A stretch of DNA of 64,000 nt, taken from contig NZ_BSTJ01000004.1 in the NCBI RefSeq assembly GCF_030269445.1, positions 496,001 to 560,000 on the forward strand, given 5' to 3'. Each line of letters begins with the position of its first letter. Within the stretch, counting starts at the first letter, position 1. Of the stretch, positions 50,313 to 59,840 are shown one piece after another. The notes beneath the pieces are model-generated. The model had not been told where the DNA came from and did no database searches. It saw nothing but the letters and a program-made list of their open reading frames with translations. This DNA comes from Actinoallomurus iriomotensis (GTDB taxonomy: Bacteria > Actinomycetota > Actinomycetes > Streptosporangiales > Streptosporangiaceae). A program made the translations under genes and the position numbers.

Positions 50313-51205
50313 TGGGACAGCAACTCACGCTCCTGATCAGCGCCGCCGAGTTCGCGCTGGCCGGCGCGGTCCTGGCGCTGAGCACGTACATGACGCTGTG
50401 GGCCGGCCTGCTCAGCTTCGCCACGGTGAGCTTCGCCGCGGTCGGCGCGTTCTTCGCGACCCACCTGATGAACTCCGCCGGGCTGGGGCTGTGGCCCGCG
50501 TTGCTCGTCGGCGGGCTCGGCGGCGGAGTGGTCGCCGCGGTCACCGGGCTGCTGCTGATCCGGCTGGCCGGCCACTGGCTGGCACTGGCCACGGTCGCCC
50601 TCATCCTGGTCACCCGGGTCGTCGTGGTGAACCTCGGCGGGCTGACCGGGGGCTCGCAGGGCGAGGTGGTCCCGGTCGAGGTGCACCTGTGGCAGCTCAT
50701 CGTGGTCCTGGGGGTGGCCTGCCTGATCCTGGCCCGGCTCGCCCGGTCGAGGTTCGGCACGGCGGCGGTGGCGACGCGGGAGGACCCCACGGTCGCCGCG
50801 ACGATGGGCATCCCGGTACGCCGTGTGCAGGCGGTCGCCTTCGTGATCAGCGGCGTGCTCGGCGGGGTCGGCGGCGTGCTGCAGGCGGGACTGCTGCGCT
50901 ACATCGACCCGGACAGCTTCTACATCGACCTCGCCGTGACGGTGATCGCCTGTGTCGTGCTCGGCGGCGCGTACCACTGGTTCGGGTCGGTCATCGGCGC
51001 GGTGGTCTTCACCGGGCTGCCGGTGTACGTGAACCAGTTCATCGGCCAGGGCCAGGCCATCATCGACGGGGCGCTCCTGCTGATCATCATGATCTGGCTG
51101 CCCGGCGGCCTGGTGGACCCGCTGCGCTGGCGGCGGCTGCGGGACGGACGCCGCCCCGCGCCCACGCCGGACAAGAGGCGCGAACCGGCGGAGGTGAACT
51201 CATGA
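50312..51205 (+). CDS. livM: LivM-type ABC permease
   Basis: Second permease, 297 residues. Shows the LivM pattern: LSTYMTLWAGLLSFATVSFAAVGAFFATHLM, LRLAGHWLALATVALILVTRVVVVNLGGLTGGSQG, and the coupling segment LARSRFGTAAVATREDPTVAATMGIPVRRVQAVAFVISGVLGGVGGVLQ. One-base overlap with the LivH gene. About eight membrane segments; the C-terminal tail is basic and cytoplasmic. Confidence 0.93.
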   Translation: MGQQLTLLISAAEFALAGAVLALSTYMTLWAGLLSFATVSFAAVGAFFATHLMNSAGLGLWPALLVGGLGGGVVAAVTGLLLIRLAGHWLALATVALILVTRVVVVNLGGLTGGSQGEVVPVEVHLWQLIVVLGVACLILARLARSRFGTAAVATREDPTVAATMGIPVRRVQAVAFVISGVLGGVGGVLQAGLLRYIDPDSFYIDLAVTVIACVVLGGAYHWFGSVIGAVVFTGLPVYVNQFIGQGQAIIDGALLLIIMIWLPGGLVDPLRWRRLRDGRRPAPTPDKRREPAEVNS

Positions 51206-51966
51206 GCGGTACGGAGGCGCTGGCCGTCGACGGCCTGGCCAAGCGGTTCGGCGGGCTGAGCGTGCTGCGCTCGGTCAGCCTCACCGTCCCCCGCGACACC
51301 GTCTTCGGGATCGCCGGGCCCAACGGGGCCGGCAAGACGACGCTGCTCAACATCATCAGCGGTCTGCTCCCCGCCGACGGCGGTTCGATCCGGCTGTACG
51401 GCGACGCGTGCCACCACCTGCCGGCGCAGGCCCTGGCCCGCCTGGGCGTCTCCCGTACGTTCCAGAACATCCGGTTGCTGCGCGGCCTCACCGTCGTCGA
51501 GCAGGTGCTCGCGGGGACCTACCGGCGCCGGCGGGTCGGCGGCCTCCGGGGTTCGGCCGGCACGCCACGGGCCCGCGCGGAACTGCGCGACCTGCGGGAA
51601 CAAGCGCTGGAGACCCTGGAGTCGGTCGGCCTGCGCGACGCCGCCGACCGGCTGGCCGAGACCCTGTCGTACGGCGACCAGCGCCGGCTGGAGATCGCGC
51701 GGGCGCTGGTGTCGCGGCCCCGGCTGCTGCTTCTGGACGAACCGACCGCCGGCATGAACGCGGCCGACTGGACCGGGATCGGCGAGCTGGTGACCGGCCT
51801 GCGCGAGAGCGGCACGACGATCGTCGTGGTCGAGCACAACATGCGCCTGATCCAGGCGATCTGCGACCGGGTCGCGGTGCTCGCCTCCGGCGAGGTCATC
51901 GCCTGCGACGAGCCCGGCGTCTGCCTGCGCCGCCCCGAGGTGCGCAAGGCGTACTTCGGCAAGTGA
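51202..51966 (+). CDS. livG: LivG-type ABC ATPase
   Basis: ATPase of 254 residues. Walker A GPNGAGKTT, Q-loop FQNIRLLRGLTVVEQV, signature LSYGDQRRLEIARAL (Liv-type LSYGxQR), Walker B LLLLDEPTAGMN and switch His in VVEHNMRLI. The C-terminal GEVIACDEPGVCLRRPEVRKAYFGK is the typical LivG ending. Four-base overlap with the LivM gene. Confidence 0.95.
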   Translation: MSGTEALAVDGLAKRFGGLSVLRSVSLTVPRDTVFGIAGPNGAGKTTLLNIISGLLPADGGSIRLYGDACHHLPAQALARLGVSRTFQNIRLLRGLTVVEQVLAGTYRRRRVGGLRGSAGTPRARAELRDLREQALETLESVGLRDAADRLAETLSYGDQRRLEIARALVSRPRLLLLDEPTAGMNAADWTGIGELVTGLRESGTTIVVVEHNMRLIQAICDRVAVLASGEVIACDEPGVCLRRPEVRKAYFGK

Positions 51967-51985
51967 TAGAGAAGGAGACGAGGCC

Positions 51986-52710
<725 letters not shown>

Positions 52711-52714
<4 letters not shown>

Positions 52715-54336
52715 GTCCGTACTGGCAGGCGCTTTACGGACCGGGCGTGCCCGGCGAGATCGACGTCGAGGCGGACAGCGTGGTGGAGCTGTTCCGCCGC
52801 CGCGTCGCCGAGCGGCCGGGCGCGCCGCAGCTCCACTACTTCGGCACCACCCTCGACCGTGCCGAGGTCGACCGGCTGAGCGACGCGTTCGCGGCGGGGC
52901 TCGAGCGGCGCGGCGTCGGCGCGGGCGACCGGGTGGCGGTCGCGCTGCAGAACACCCCGGTCTGCGTGCTGGCCGTGCTCGCGGTCTGGAAGCTCGGCGG
53001 CACGGTCGTGCCGGTCAACCCGATGTACAAGGAACGGGAGCTCGCCCACCTGCTCGCCGACTCCGGCGCCCGGGTCCTGGTCGCACACCCCGCCGCCCGG
53101 GACGTGGTCGCCGCGCTGCCCGCCGGGAACGCGCCCGCGCACGTCCTGTACTCCCGCGACGGCGCCCTCGCCGCGGACGCCACCGGGCCCTGGCCGGACG
53201 GCGCGGACGACGACGTTCTCGCCATCCTGGAGGAGGGCGGCGCACCGCAGGCCGCGGCGGCCCCGGGACCGGACGACGCGGCGCTGCTCAGCTACACCTC
53301 CGGCACCACCGGCCCGGCCAAGGGCGCGATCAATCTGCACCGCAACCTCGCCTACCAGGTCGCCGCCTGCCGCACCTGGATCGGCCTGGGCGACGCCGAC
53401 TCGATCCTCACCGTCGCGCCGCTGTTCCACATCACCGGCCTGGCCATGCACCTGGCGCTCGGCCTCGGCGGCGGTCTGCCGCTGGTGCTGACCTACCGGT
53501 TCGACGCCCGTACGGCGGCGGCGCTGGTCGAACGCTACCGGCCGACGTTCACCATCGGGTCGATCACCGCGTTCATCGCCCTGCTGGGCGAGCCCGCGGC
53601 CCGCGAACACGACCTGGGCTCGCTGTCGAAGGTGCTCAGCGGCGGCGCGCCGGTGCCGGCCGCCACCGTCCGCCGGTTCGCCGACGAGTTCGGCGTCTAC
53701 ATCCACAACGCCTACGGCCTGACCGAGACGACCTCGGCCGCGGTGGCCGTGCCGCTCGGCACCCGCGCGCCGGTCGACGAGACGTCCGGCGCCCTGGCGA
53801 TCGGCGTCCCCCTGCCCAGCGTCCGGGTGGAGATCCGCGGCGACGACGGCCGGCCGCTGCCGGCCGGAGAGGTCGGCGAGCTGGCCATCAGCGGCCCGCA
53901 GGTCGCCGCGGGCTACTGGCGGAACCCGGCGCAGACCCGCGCCTCGTTCCCGGAGGGCACGCTGCTCAGCGGGGACGTCGGCTTCATGGACGCCGCGGGC
54001 TGGGTCTACCTCGTCGACCGCAAGAAGGACATGATCGTGGCGGCCGGCTACAAGGTCTGGCCGCGTGAGGTGGAGGACGTCCTGTACGAGCATCCGGCCG
54101 TACGCGAGGCGGCCGTGGTGGGCGTCCCCGACCCGTACCGGGGCGAGACCGTGCGGGCGTTCGTCAGCCTCCGCCCCGGCGCGACCGCGACGGAGGCCGA
54201 ACTCCGGGACTTCTGCCGCGCCCGGATGGCCGTGTACAAGGCTCCCGCCCAGGTGCTGATCGAGGACGACCTGCCGAAAAGCGTCACCGGCAAGATCCTC
54301 CGCCGAGAACTGCGCGACGCGCCGGCGCGATCGTGA
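52711..54336 (+). CDS. AMP-forming acyl-CoA ligase
   Basis: Adenylate-forming enzyme of 541 residues that activates a carboxylic acid to its CoA thioester. P-loop-like LSYTSGTTGPAKGAINLH (about 190-207), the NAYGLTETTS A5-type motif, GDVGFMDAAGWVYLVDRKKDMIVAAGYKVWPREVEDVL hinge and the catalytic Lys in SVTGKILRREL are all intact. Overall pattern is medium/long-chain or aromatic acid ligase; the acid is not readable. Four-base overlap with the LivF gene places it as last gene of the importer operon, suggesting the imported acid is activated at once. Two bases of the next frame follow before a 100-base gap. Confidence 0.92.
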
Positions 54337-54438
54337 GTGCCTGATCGACTGGCCGAACGGCGTTCACCGCGGCCCAGTGTCCGGCTTGTTGGACGCGGCC
54401 GAGCGGGCCAAGCCTGAAACCGGTCGTACGGTGACAGG

Positions 54439-54876
54439 ATGGCGCTCATGGCCAGGCGGACCATCCACGTCGCCGAGTACGACCCGGCATGGCCGGCTCG
54501 GGCTGCCGCAGCGATCGAGGAGCTGGAGCAGGCGTTGCCCGGAGTGATGGTCGAGATTGAGCACATCGGCTCGACGGCTGTGCCAGGGCTGGCGGCCAAG
54601 CCCATCATCGATCTGATGGCCGCGGTCACTGACCTGGAAATCGTCGAGCGAGACGAGGAGACTCTGGCCGCTCTGGGTTATCACCGTCATTTCAACGGCA
54701 TGGTCGACCGTCTGCTGTACGTGCGCGCCCCTGGAGGCGTGCGCGATCACATCCTGCACGTGGTCACGCTGGCGAGTTGGCCGACCCGCAACCAGCGAAT
54801 TTTCGCCATCACCGCAGGAAGGACAGCGCACATCCATCTTGGACAGGGATGCCGCTGCTGTCGCTGCCGGACCTGA
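54439..54876 (+). pseudogene. GrpB-family nucleotidyltransferase-fold gene, 3' end missing
   Basis: The first 120 residues are a good GrpB/DUF UPF0157 match: VAEYDPAWPARAAAAIEELEQALPG, IEHIGSTAVPGLAAKPIIDLMAAV (active-type motif) and HILHVVTLASWPTRNQRI. Family members then continue with an RDHLR helix to about 165-180 residues; here after Ile at about position 120 the sequence changes to FAITAGRTAHIHLGQGCRCC and stops at 145. No other frame restores the missing helix, so the 3' end was probably replaced around 54800. GrpB itself has no firmly known reaction. Confidence 0.7.
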
Positions 54877-54964
54877 AATGCCTTCGGGAGGGGTGGACCG
54901 CACGGCCCCGCCCTGAGGCGAGGCCGCGTCGATCCCACGCCTGCGGCCCTTCGGCCCGGCTCGT

Positions 54965-56779
54965 CTACCGCCCGGGATGTGTCACTGTGACGTTCCGCCA
55001 CGCGGCAGTGCCGCTCTGGTCGCGCACGCCGATCGCGCCGTGCGTGAAGCAGCCGGCGTCCGTGTGGCTGAAGGCGATCGGAGCGGTCTCGCCGCCGTCG
55101 GAGCCGGTGATCGTGAACCTGCATCCCACGGCCCGGATCGTCAGGTGGTACCACCTGTCGTGCGCCAGTCCACCGGGGATGGCCGCTTGCGAGAGAAGCG
55201 TCCAGGATCCGTTCTCTCGTCCCAGAATCAGTCGCGTCGAGCTGACGCCGACGTAGTAGCCGTTGAACGCGTCCGCTCCCACTCTGGGATCGGTGGCGCG
55301 GAACACGAATCCGGCCTGCGTTCCCGAGGTGATCATGACGTCGCCGCTGATCGTGTAGTTCGTCCACCCGGTCGAGCCGGCGAGTGCCTTGTTGCCGCCG
55401 TCGCCCCCGCACGTCTCGACGTACGTGTCCGAGGCGGTCGTCCAGCAGCCGCCGTAGTTCAACCATCCGGCGTCACCCGCGCCGAAGTCCGACGCGTACG
55501 GCAGTACCCCCGCGTTGGCCTCTCCGGTGCTCTCCTCGCATCCATACGTTCCCGCCGCTCGCGCCGCGGTGTAGCGCAGCATCCGCCCCGAGCTGGAGGG
55601 CAGCAGATCCGGGCTGTAGTTCTGGTAGCAGTTGGCCGTCGGCCCGGCACCGCCGACGTTGATCGGGGCAGGCATCCAGCTCCAGGTTCCGGTGCCGTTG
55701 TCGGAGTTCACGAAGACCGCTTGGTGGTCCTCTGGCGAGAATCCGTTGCCCGACGCGAAGCGGGTGCGCATTCCGGTCAGGAGCAATTCACCGTTCGCAC
55801 CGCCGGACGGACTCCACGTGATGAAGGGACTGCTGCCGAGGTAGCGACCGTCATCGGTGACGACCTCGGTCCCGAGGTCGGCCGGCCCCGAACCCCAGGT
55901 CCGCCCCTCGTCTTTCGATGTCTTCACGTGGGCTTCGCAGAAGTGATTCGTACCGCACAGTTCGAAACTCATGATCCAGTCGCCGTTCGGCAGGACGGCG
56001 ATGGTCACCATGCCCGGCCGGTCGGACCGTGTCGGACTCGCCACGTCCTCGACCTCGCCGGGTGAGACCCGTGTGCTGCCATCGGCGTTCGCACTCCAGG
56101 TACGTCCTCCGTCAGCGGAGACGATGTGCACCAGTTTCTGGCTGTGCTCCTTGTTCTGACGTTCGTCGGAGAAATAGCACTCGATCTCCCCCCGTGAGTT
56201 CATGATCAGGAACGGTTCCCAGATGCCCGCCCCGACGCCGCCGGGCTCGAACTTGGCACTGGCGCCGCCGATCTGGAAGGTCTCGACATGATTCCAGGTG
56301 GCACCGTGATCAGTGCTGCGCCACTCCTCGAAGTGGGTCGTGGAGCGGCCGGGAGGCAACACGTTGCCCACGAGGAGCAGCGTTCCGGCAGGCAGGCCGC
56401 CGGTCGCGCGGGGGAACTCGAACAGGAACGGCTGGAACAAGGTGTTCCACGGATGCCCCTCTCCCGTCTCGCCGTCGCTCACCGTCGCCAGTGTCGACCA
56501 CGTCTGGCCGTCATTCGTGCTTTGCCGGATGACATATCGCGATGGCGCACCGCCCAGGCCCGAACGCTCGAAACTCGCCAGCAGGCGTCCGTTCGCCCGG
56601 CCGCTGTGCTGAAGCCGGATCATGCGGTTATAGGCAAGCGCCTCATTGCTGGAACTCGGGCTGTAGAGCGCGTTTCCCGATACGTTGCCCAGCGCCGGAG
56701 TTCCGGGGAGGGCGAGTACCGCGACGGCGGCCACGACGGCGCCGAGCAGACATACGGCGCGTCTGATCATCGACTTCAT
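54965..56779 (-). CDS. Secreted sialidase/BNR-repeat protein with C-terminal LamG-like domain
   Basis: Exported protein of 604 residues. Signal peptide about 1-30 (IRRAVCLLGAVVAAVAVLALPGTPALG). Residues about 50-400 form a sialidase-type beta-propeller with Asp-box motifs (STNDGQTWS, STDHGATWN, SADGGRTWS, SKDEGRTWG) and Arg/Tyr/Glu-rich pocket segments (RYVIRQS, GEIECYFSDERQ). Residues about 420-604 (GAGDAGWLNYGGCWTTASDTYVETCGGDGGNKALAG... HLTIRAVGCRFTITGSDGGET) are a jelly-roll domain like LamG/concanavalin. The start at 56779 is chosen for the signal peptide; the open frame extends 240 bases upstream without homology. Likely an exo-glycosidase or glycan-binding protein in glycan breakdown, controlled by the divergent LacI gene. 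Confidence 0.85.
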   Translation of the reverse strand: MKSMIRRAVCLLGAVVAAVAVLALPGTPALGNVSGNALYSPSSSNEALAYNRMIRLQHSGRANGRLLASFERSGLGGAPSRYVIRQSTNDGQTWSTLATVSDGETGEGHPWNTLFQPFLFEFPRATGGLPAGTLLLVGNVLPPGRSTTHFEEWRSTDHGATWNHVETFQIGGASAKFEPGGVGAGIWEPFLIMNSRGEIECYFSDERQNKEHSQKLVHIVSADGGRTWSANADGSTRVSPGEVEDVASPTRSDRPGMVTIAVLPNGDWIMSFELCGTNHFCEAHVKTSKDEGRTWGSGPADLGTEVVTDDGRYLGSSPFITWSPSGGANGELLLTGMRTRFASGNGFSPEDHQAVFVNSDNGTGTWSWMPAPINVGGAGPTANCYQNYSPDLLPSSSGRMLRYTAARAAGTYGCEESTGEANAGVLPYASDFGAGDAGWLNYGGCWTTASDTYVETCGGDGGNKALAGSTGWTNYTISGDVMITSGTQAGFVFRATDPRVGADAFNGYYVGVSSTRLILGRENGSWTLLSQAAIPGGLAHDRWYHLTIRAVGCRFTITGSDGGETAPIAFSHTDAGCFTHGAIGVRDQSGTAAWRNVTVTHPGR

Positions 56780-56936
56780 CCAGAAGTGTTGTCGCACGGC
56801 GAGGCTCCATTTCTCGATCCTGCGAATGTGCGGGAATCGCGGTTTGCTCAACCCGACAGTTCCTGGCCATCGGCATGACTCGACGGTCGGCTCGGCCGAC
56901 CGTATGGGCGGCGTCCGTCGGTCGATGCGCAGACTC

Positions 56937-56952
56937 TTGCATCGATGGCAAA
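56937..56952. promoter_or_regulatory. LacI operator-like site upstream of sialidase gene
   Basis: TTGCATCGATGGCAAA, one inserted G away from the palindrome TTGCATCGATGCAA. It lies between the divergent sialidase and LacI genes. The core recurs at 56984, 58208 and 58235. Confidence 0.65.
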
Positions 56953-56983
56953 GCCGATGTGAGCGCAGACTATGGCATAGGCT

Positions 56984-56997
56984 TAGCAACGATGCAA
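56984..56997. promoter_or_regulatory. Second LacI operator-like site, before lacI
   Basis: TAGCAACGATGCAA, 12 of 14 matches to TTGCATCGATGCAA, 39 bases before the LacI start, suggesting autoregulation. Confidence 0.5.
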
Positions 56998-57036
56998 TAG
57001 TGCGCCGCGCCGACAGCAACAACGGGAGATCGAGCC

Positions 57037-58122
57037 ATGGCTGGCCCTACACTTCGCGATGTCGCAGCGGAAGCCGGGGTGTCGATCCGCACGGTGTCGA
57101 ACGTGGTGAGCGACTACCCCTACGTGGCCGACGACACCCGCGCGCGAGTGCAGGCGGCGATCGACCGGCTGGGGTACCGGCCGAATCTTCTCGCCCGCAG
57201 CCTCAAGCAGGGCCGCTCGCACGTGATCGCGCTGGTCGTACCCGAACTCGACGTGCCGTACTTCGCCGAGCTGGCCCGGCTGATCATCGCCGAGGGGCGG
57301 GAACGCGGATACCTGGTGATGATCGACCACACCGACGGAGACAAGAACCTGGAGCGGGAGCTGATCCTCCAGAACGCCCGCCCCATGAACTTCGACGGCG
57401 TGATCCTCAGCCCGCTGGCGTTGTCCGGCGCGGACCTGAGCGAAAGACCGCCCGGCGCCCCGATCCTGCTGCTCGGCGAGAAGAGCTTCGACTCGCTCGC
57501 CGACCACGTGGCGATCGACAACGTCGCGGCGGCGGACGAGGCGACCACTCATCTGATCGACATCGGCCGGAGCCGCATCGCGGCGATCGGCGTCCAGCCG
57601 TCGGGGTACGACACCGCGAAGCTTCGGCTGAAGGGATTTCGCCGGGCACACCGGCGTGCCGGCATCCCCGTGGACCGGTCACTGCTGATGACGGCGACCC
57701 GGTTTCACCGCACGGACGGAGCGGAGGCGATGCGGCGACTGCTCGCCCGCCCGGACCGGCCCGACGCGGTCTTCTGCTTCAACGACCTGCTCGCCCTCGG
57801 CGCGATGCGGACGGTACTCGCGGCGGGCCTTCGGGTCCCCGAGGATGTGGCCATCGTCGGCTTCGACGACATCGAGGACGGACGGTTCAGCACCCCGACC
57901 CTCACCACCATCTCGCCGGACAAACAGCTGATCGCACGCCAGGCGATCGAGCAGATCCTGACCAGGATCTCCAAGTCGGACGACGCCGCCCCGATCGAGA
58001 TCCGGGCGCCGTTTCGCCTGGCGATCCGGGAGAGCACGGCCGGCGTACCGCGCGACGGCGGTTCGCGACACCAGGCCGACCGGCCGGCGAGTCGGCCCAC
58101 CCGGTCGGACTCACAGCCCTAG
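57037..58122 (+). CDS. LacI-family regulator of the glycan locus
   Basis: LacI/GalR regulator of 361 residues. Helix-turn-helix at about 5-30 (TLRDVAAEAGVSIRTVSNVV), hinge YRPNLLARSLKQGRS, sensor domain from about 60 (VIALVVPELDVPYFAELARLI) to the typical VAIVGFDDIEDGRFSTPTLTTI. A 40-residue polar tail follows. It is divergent from the sialidase gene and upstream of the sulfatase/ABC operon; all three promoters carry TTGCATCGATGCA-type sites, so it should repress the locus until a sugar effector binds. Confidence 0.92.
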   Translation: MAGPTLRDVAAEAGVSIRTVSNVVSDYPYVADDTRARVQAAIDRLGYRPNLLARSLKQGRSHVIALVVPELDVPYFAELARLIIAEGRERGYLVMIDHTDGDKNLERELILQNARPMNFDGVILSPLALSGADLSERPPGAPILLLGEKSFDSLADHVAIDNVAAADEATTHLIDIGRSRIAAIGVQPSGYDTAKLRLKGFRRAHRRAGIPVDRSLLMTATRFHRTDGAEAMRRLLARPDRPDAVFCFNDLLALGAMRTVLAAGLRVPEDVAIVGFDDIEDGRFSTPTLTTISPDKQLIARQAIEQILTRISKSDDAAPIEIRAPFRLAIRESTAGVPRDGGSRHQADRPASRPTRSDSQP

Positions 58123-58207
58123 TGCCCTGAGTCGTTAACGCGGCTCACGCCCTCGTCACGCACGACTTGTGAACGACGCGGTTTCGTCAGCGTTACCAAT
58201 TCGTGAC

Positions 58208-58247
58208 TTGCATCGATGCAGACCAATGGCAAGCTTGCATCGATGCA
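58208..58247. promoter_or_regulatory. Two tandem LacI operator sites before sulfatase
   Basis: TTGCATCGATGCA occurs twice (58208-58220 and 58235-58247), 27 bases apart. Both are perfect for 13 bases. They lie 56 bases and more before the sulfatase start, in a 180-base gap otherwise without features, and should control the sulfatase-ABC-GH2 operon. Confidence 0.75.
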
Positions 58248-58302
58248 GGGCCGTGAGCAGGAACACGCGGCCGGATGACCGTGCTGGGGCCAGGAGGCGA
58301 CA

Positions 58303-59787
58303 GTGAAGCCGAACATCGTCGTGATCATGACCGACCAGCATCGTGCCGACTTCTCGAAGATCGCGGGCTTCCCCCTCGACACCACGCCGTTCCTCGACGG
58401 CATGGCGGCGGAGGGCACCTACTTCCCACGCGCGTACACCAGCTACCCGGCGTGCGTACCCGCCCGCACGAGCCTGCTGACCGGCCGCTTTCCCGTTGCG
58501 CACCGAGTCACGCAGAACAGCAACGCCGCTCATGCCTACTACTCACGCGATCTGCTCGACGTCCTTCGTGCCGCCGGTTACCAGCTGCTGTTCTCGGGCA
58601 AGCCGCACATGCATCCGGAGCCGGCGGACTTCGACGCGTACGCCGGCCCCTACTTCCACACGGGTGGTCCGCACGAACGAGCCGGTGATGCCGCTTTCGA
58701 CGAATGGCTCGAGCGGCTCGACCACGGGGTGGCGCACGAACCCACGCCCTTCCCGCTCAAGCGTCAGCTGCCGCACCGGATCGTCACCGACGCACTGGAG
58801 CAGGTGGGTTCACGGGCCGACGACAAGCCGGTGTTCCTCTGGGTCTCCCTTCCCGAACCGCACAATCCGTACCAGGTCCCGGAACCGTACTTCAGCCTGT
58901 TCGACGAAGCGGAGGTTCCCGCCCCGGCGACCGGGGCGGAGGTGGCGCGCGCCCGGGGCGGCCACTGGCGGTGGCTCCAAGCTCTCATCGAAGAGAAGCG
59001 CCCTGGTTACGAGGCCGAGTGGCGGCGCTACCGAGCGAACTACTGCGGCATGCTTCGCCTGATCGACGATCAGGTGAAGCGGCTCGTGGAGAACGTCGAC
59101 GCGGAGCTGCCGGGAGAGACGATCTATGTCTTTGTGAGCGACCACGGCGACTACGTCGGGGAGTACGGGCTGCAACGCAAGGGCGCGGGAATGCCGGAGT
59201 GCCTCATGCGCATACCGATGTTCTTCTCCGGTTCCACGATGGTCGCCGAGCAGGTCAGGCCGGAGCTCGTGTCGATCGTCGACGTGTTCCCCACCTTGTG
59301 CGAACTCGTGGGTGAGGCGTTGCCGCCGGGCGTACAGGGACGAAGTCTGGCGCCGCTGCTCGCGGGGGACGGCGTCGCCACCGGCGAATTCGACAGTCTC
59401 TATGCCGAGCGTGGCTATGGCGGCCTGACCTACGGAGCCGATGAGCGGCCGCCCCTGCACTTCCCGTACGACGGGCCGACCTTCGACGAGTTGAACACGG
59501 TCACCCAGAGCGGACGCACGAAGATGCTCCGCTTCCGGGACTACAAGCTGCTGGTTCACAGCACGGGCCAGGGCGAACTCTTCGACCTGAGCGTCGACCC
59601 CCACGAGACCAAGAACCTCTTCGACGACCGGTCCCTGACGGCTGTCCGGGACCAGATGATCTGGCTGTTGCTGCAGTGGACGCTGCGCTTGCAAGACGAC
59701 CTGCCTGAAGGCGCGTACACGCCCAAGGCCGCGGATCGGAACTGGGCGGGCATCGAGGCCTCGCCCACGACTACGCCTGGGCGCTGA
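58303..59787 (+). CDS. Cysteine-type (formylglycine) sulfatase
   Basis: Sulfatase of 494 residues: Cys51-Val-Pro-Ala-Arg followed by TSLLTGR is the C-x-P-x-R site converted to formylglycine by a maturase; metal ligands are in NIVVIMTDQHRAD and VFVSDHGDYVGEYGL, with the His in SGKPHMH. It cleaves sulfate esters from sugars or steroids. No signal peptide, so it acts inside the cell on imported sulfated oligosaccharides. GTG start after AGGAGGCG. The neighbours (sialidase-like protein, sugar importer, GH2 enzyme) favour a sulfated glycan substrate. The required formylglycine-generating enzyme is not in the window. Confidence 0.92.
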   Translation: MKPNIVVIMTDQHRADFSKIAGFPLDTTPFLDGMAAEGTYFPRAYTSYPACVPARTSLLTGRFPVAHRVTQNSNAAHAYYSRDLLDVLRAAGYQLLFSGKPHMHPEPADFDAYAGPYFHTGGPHERAGDAAFDEWLERLDHGVAHEPTPFPLKRQLPHRIVTDALEQVGSRADDKPVFLWVSLPEPHNPYQVPEPYFSLFDEAEVPAPATGAEVARARGGHWRWLQALIEEKRPGYEAEWRRYRANYCGMLRLIDDQVKRLVENVDAELPGETIYVFVSDHGDYVGEYGLQRKGAGMPECLMRIPMFFSGSTMVAEQVRPELVSIVDVFPTLCELVGEALPPGVQGRSLAPLLAGDGVATGEFDSLYAERGYGGLTYGADERPPLHFPYDGPTFDELNTVTQSGRTKMLRFRDYKLLVHSTGQGELFDLSVDPHETKNLFDDRSLTAVRDQMIWLLLQWTLRLQDDLPEGAYTPKAADRNWAGIEASPTTTPGR

Positions 59788-59840
59788 GTCCCGGCATCGT
59801 TCGGCAATTTTCGAATGGCAACACAACTCTCGGAGGAGAG

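Noticed and set aside
54965-57022. Longer sialidase-like protein starting at 57022
   Set aside because: The extra 81 residues are not protein-like, cover the LacI operator region and would hide the signal peptide that begins at 56779.
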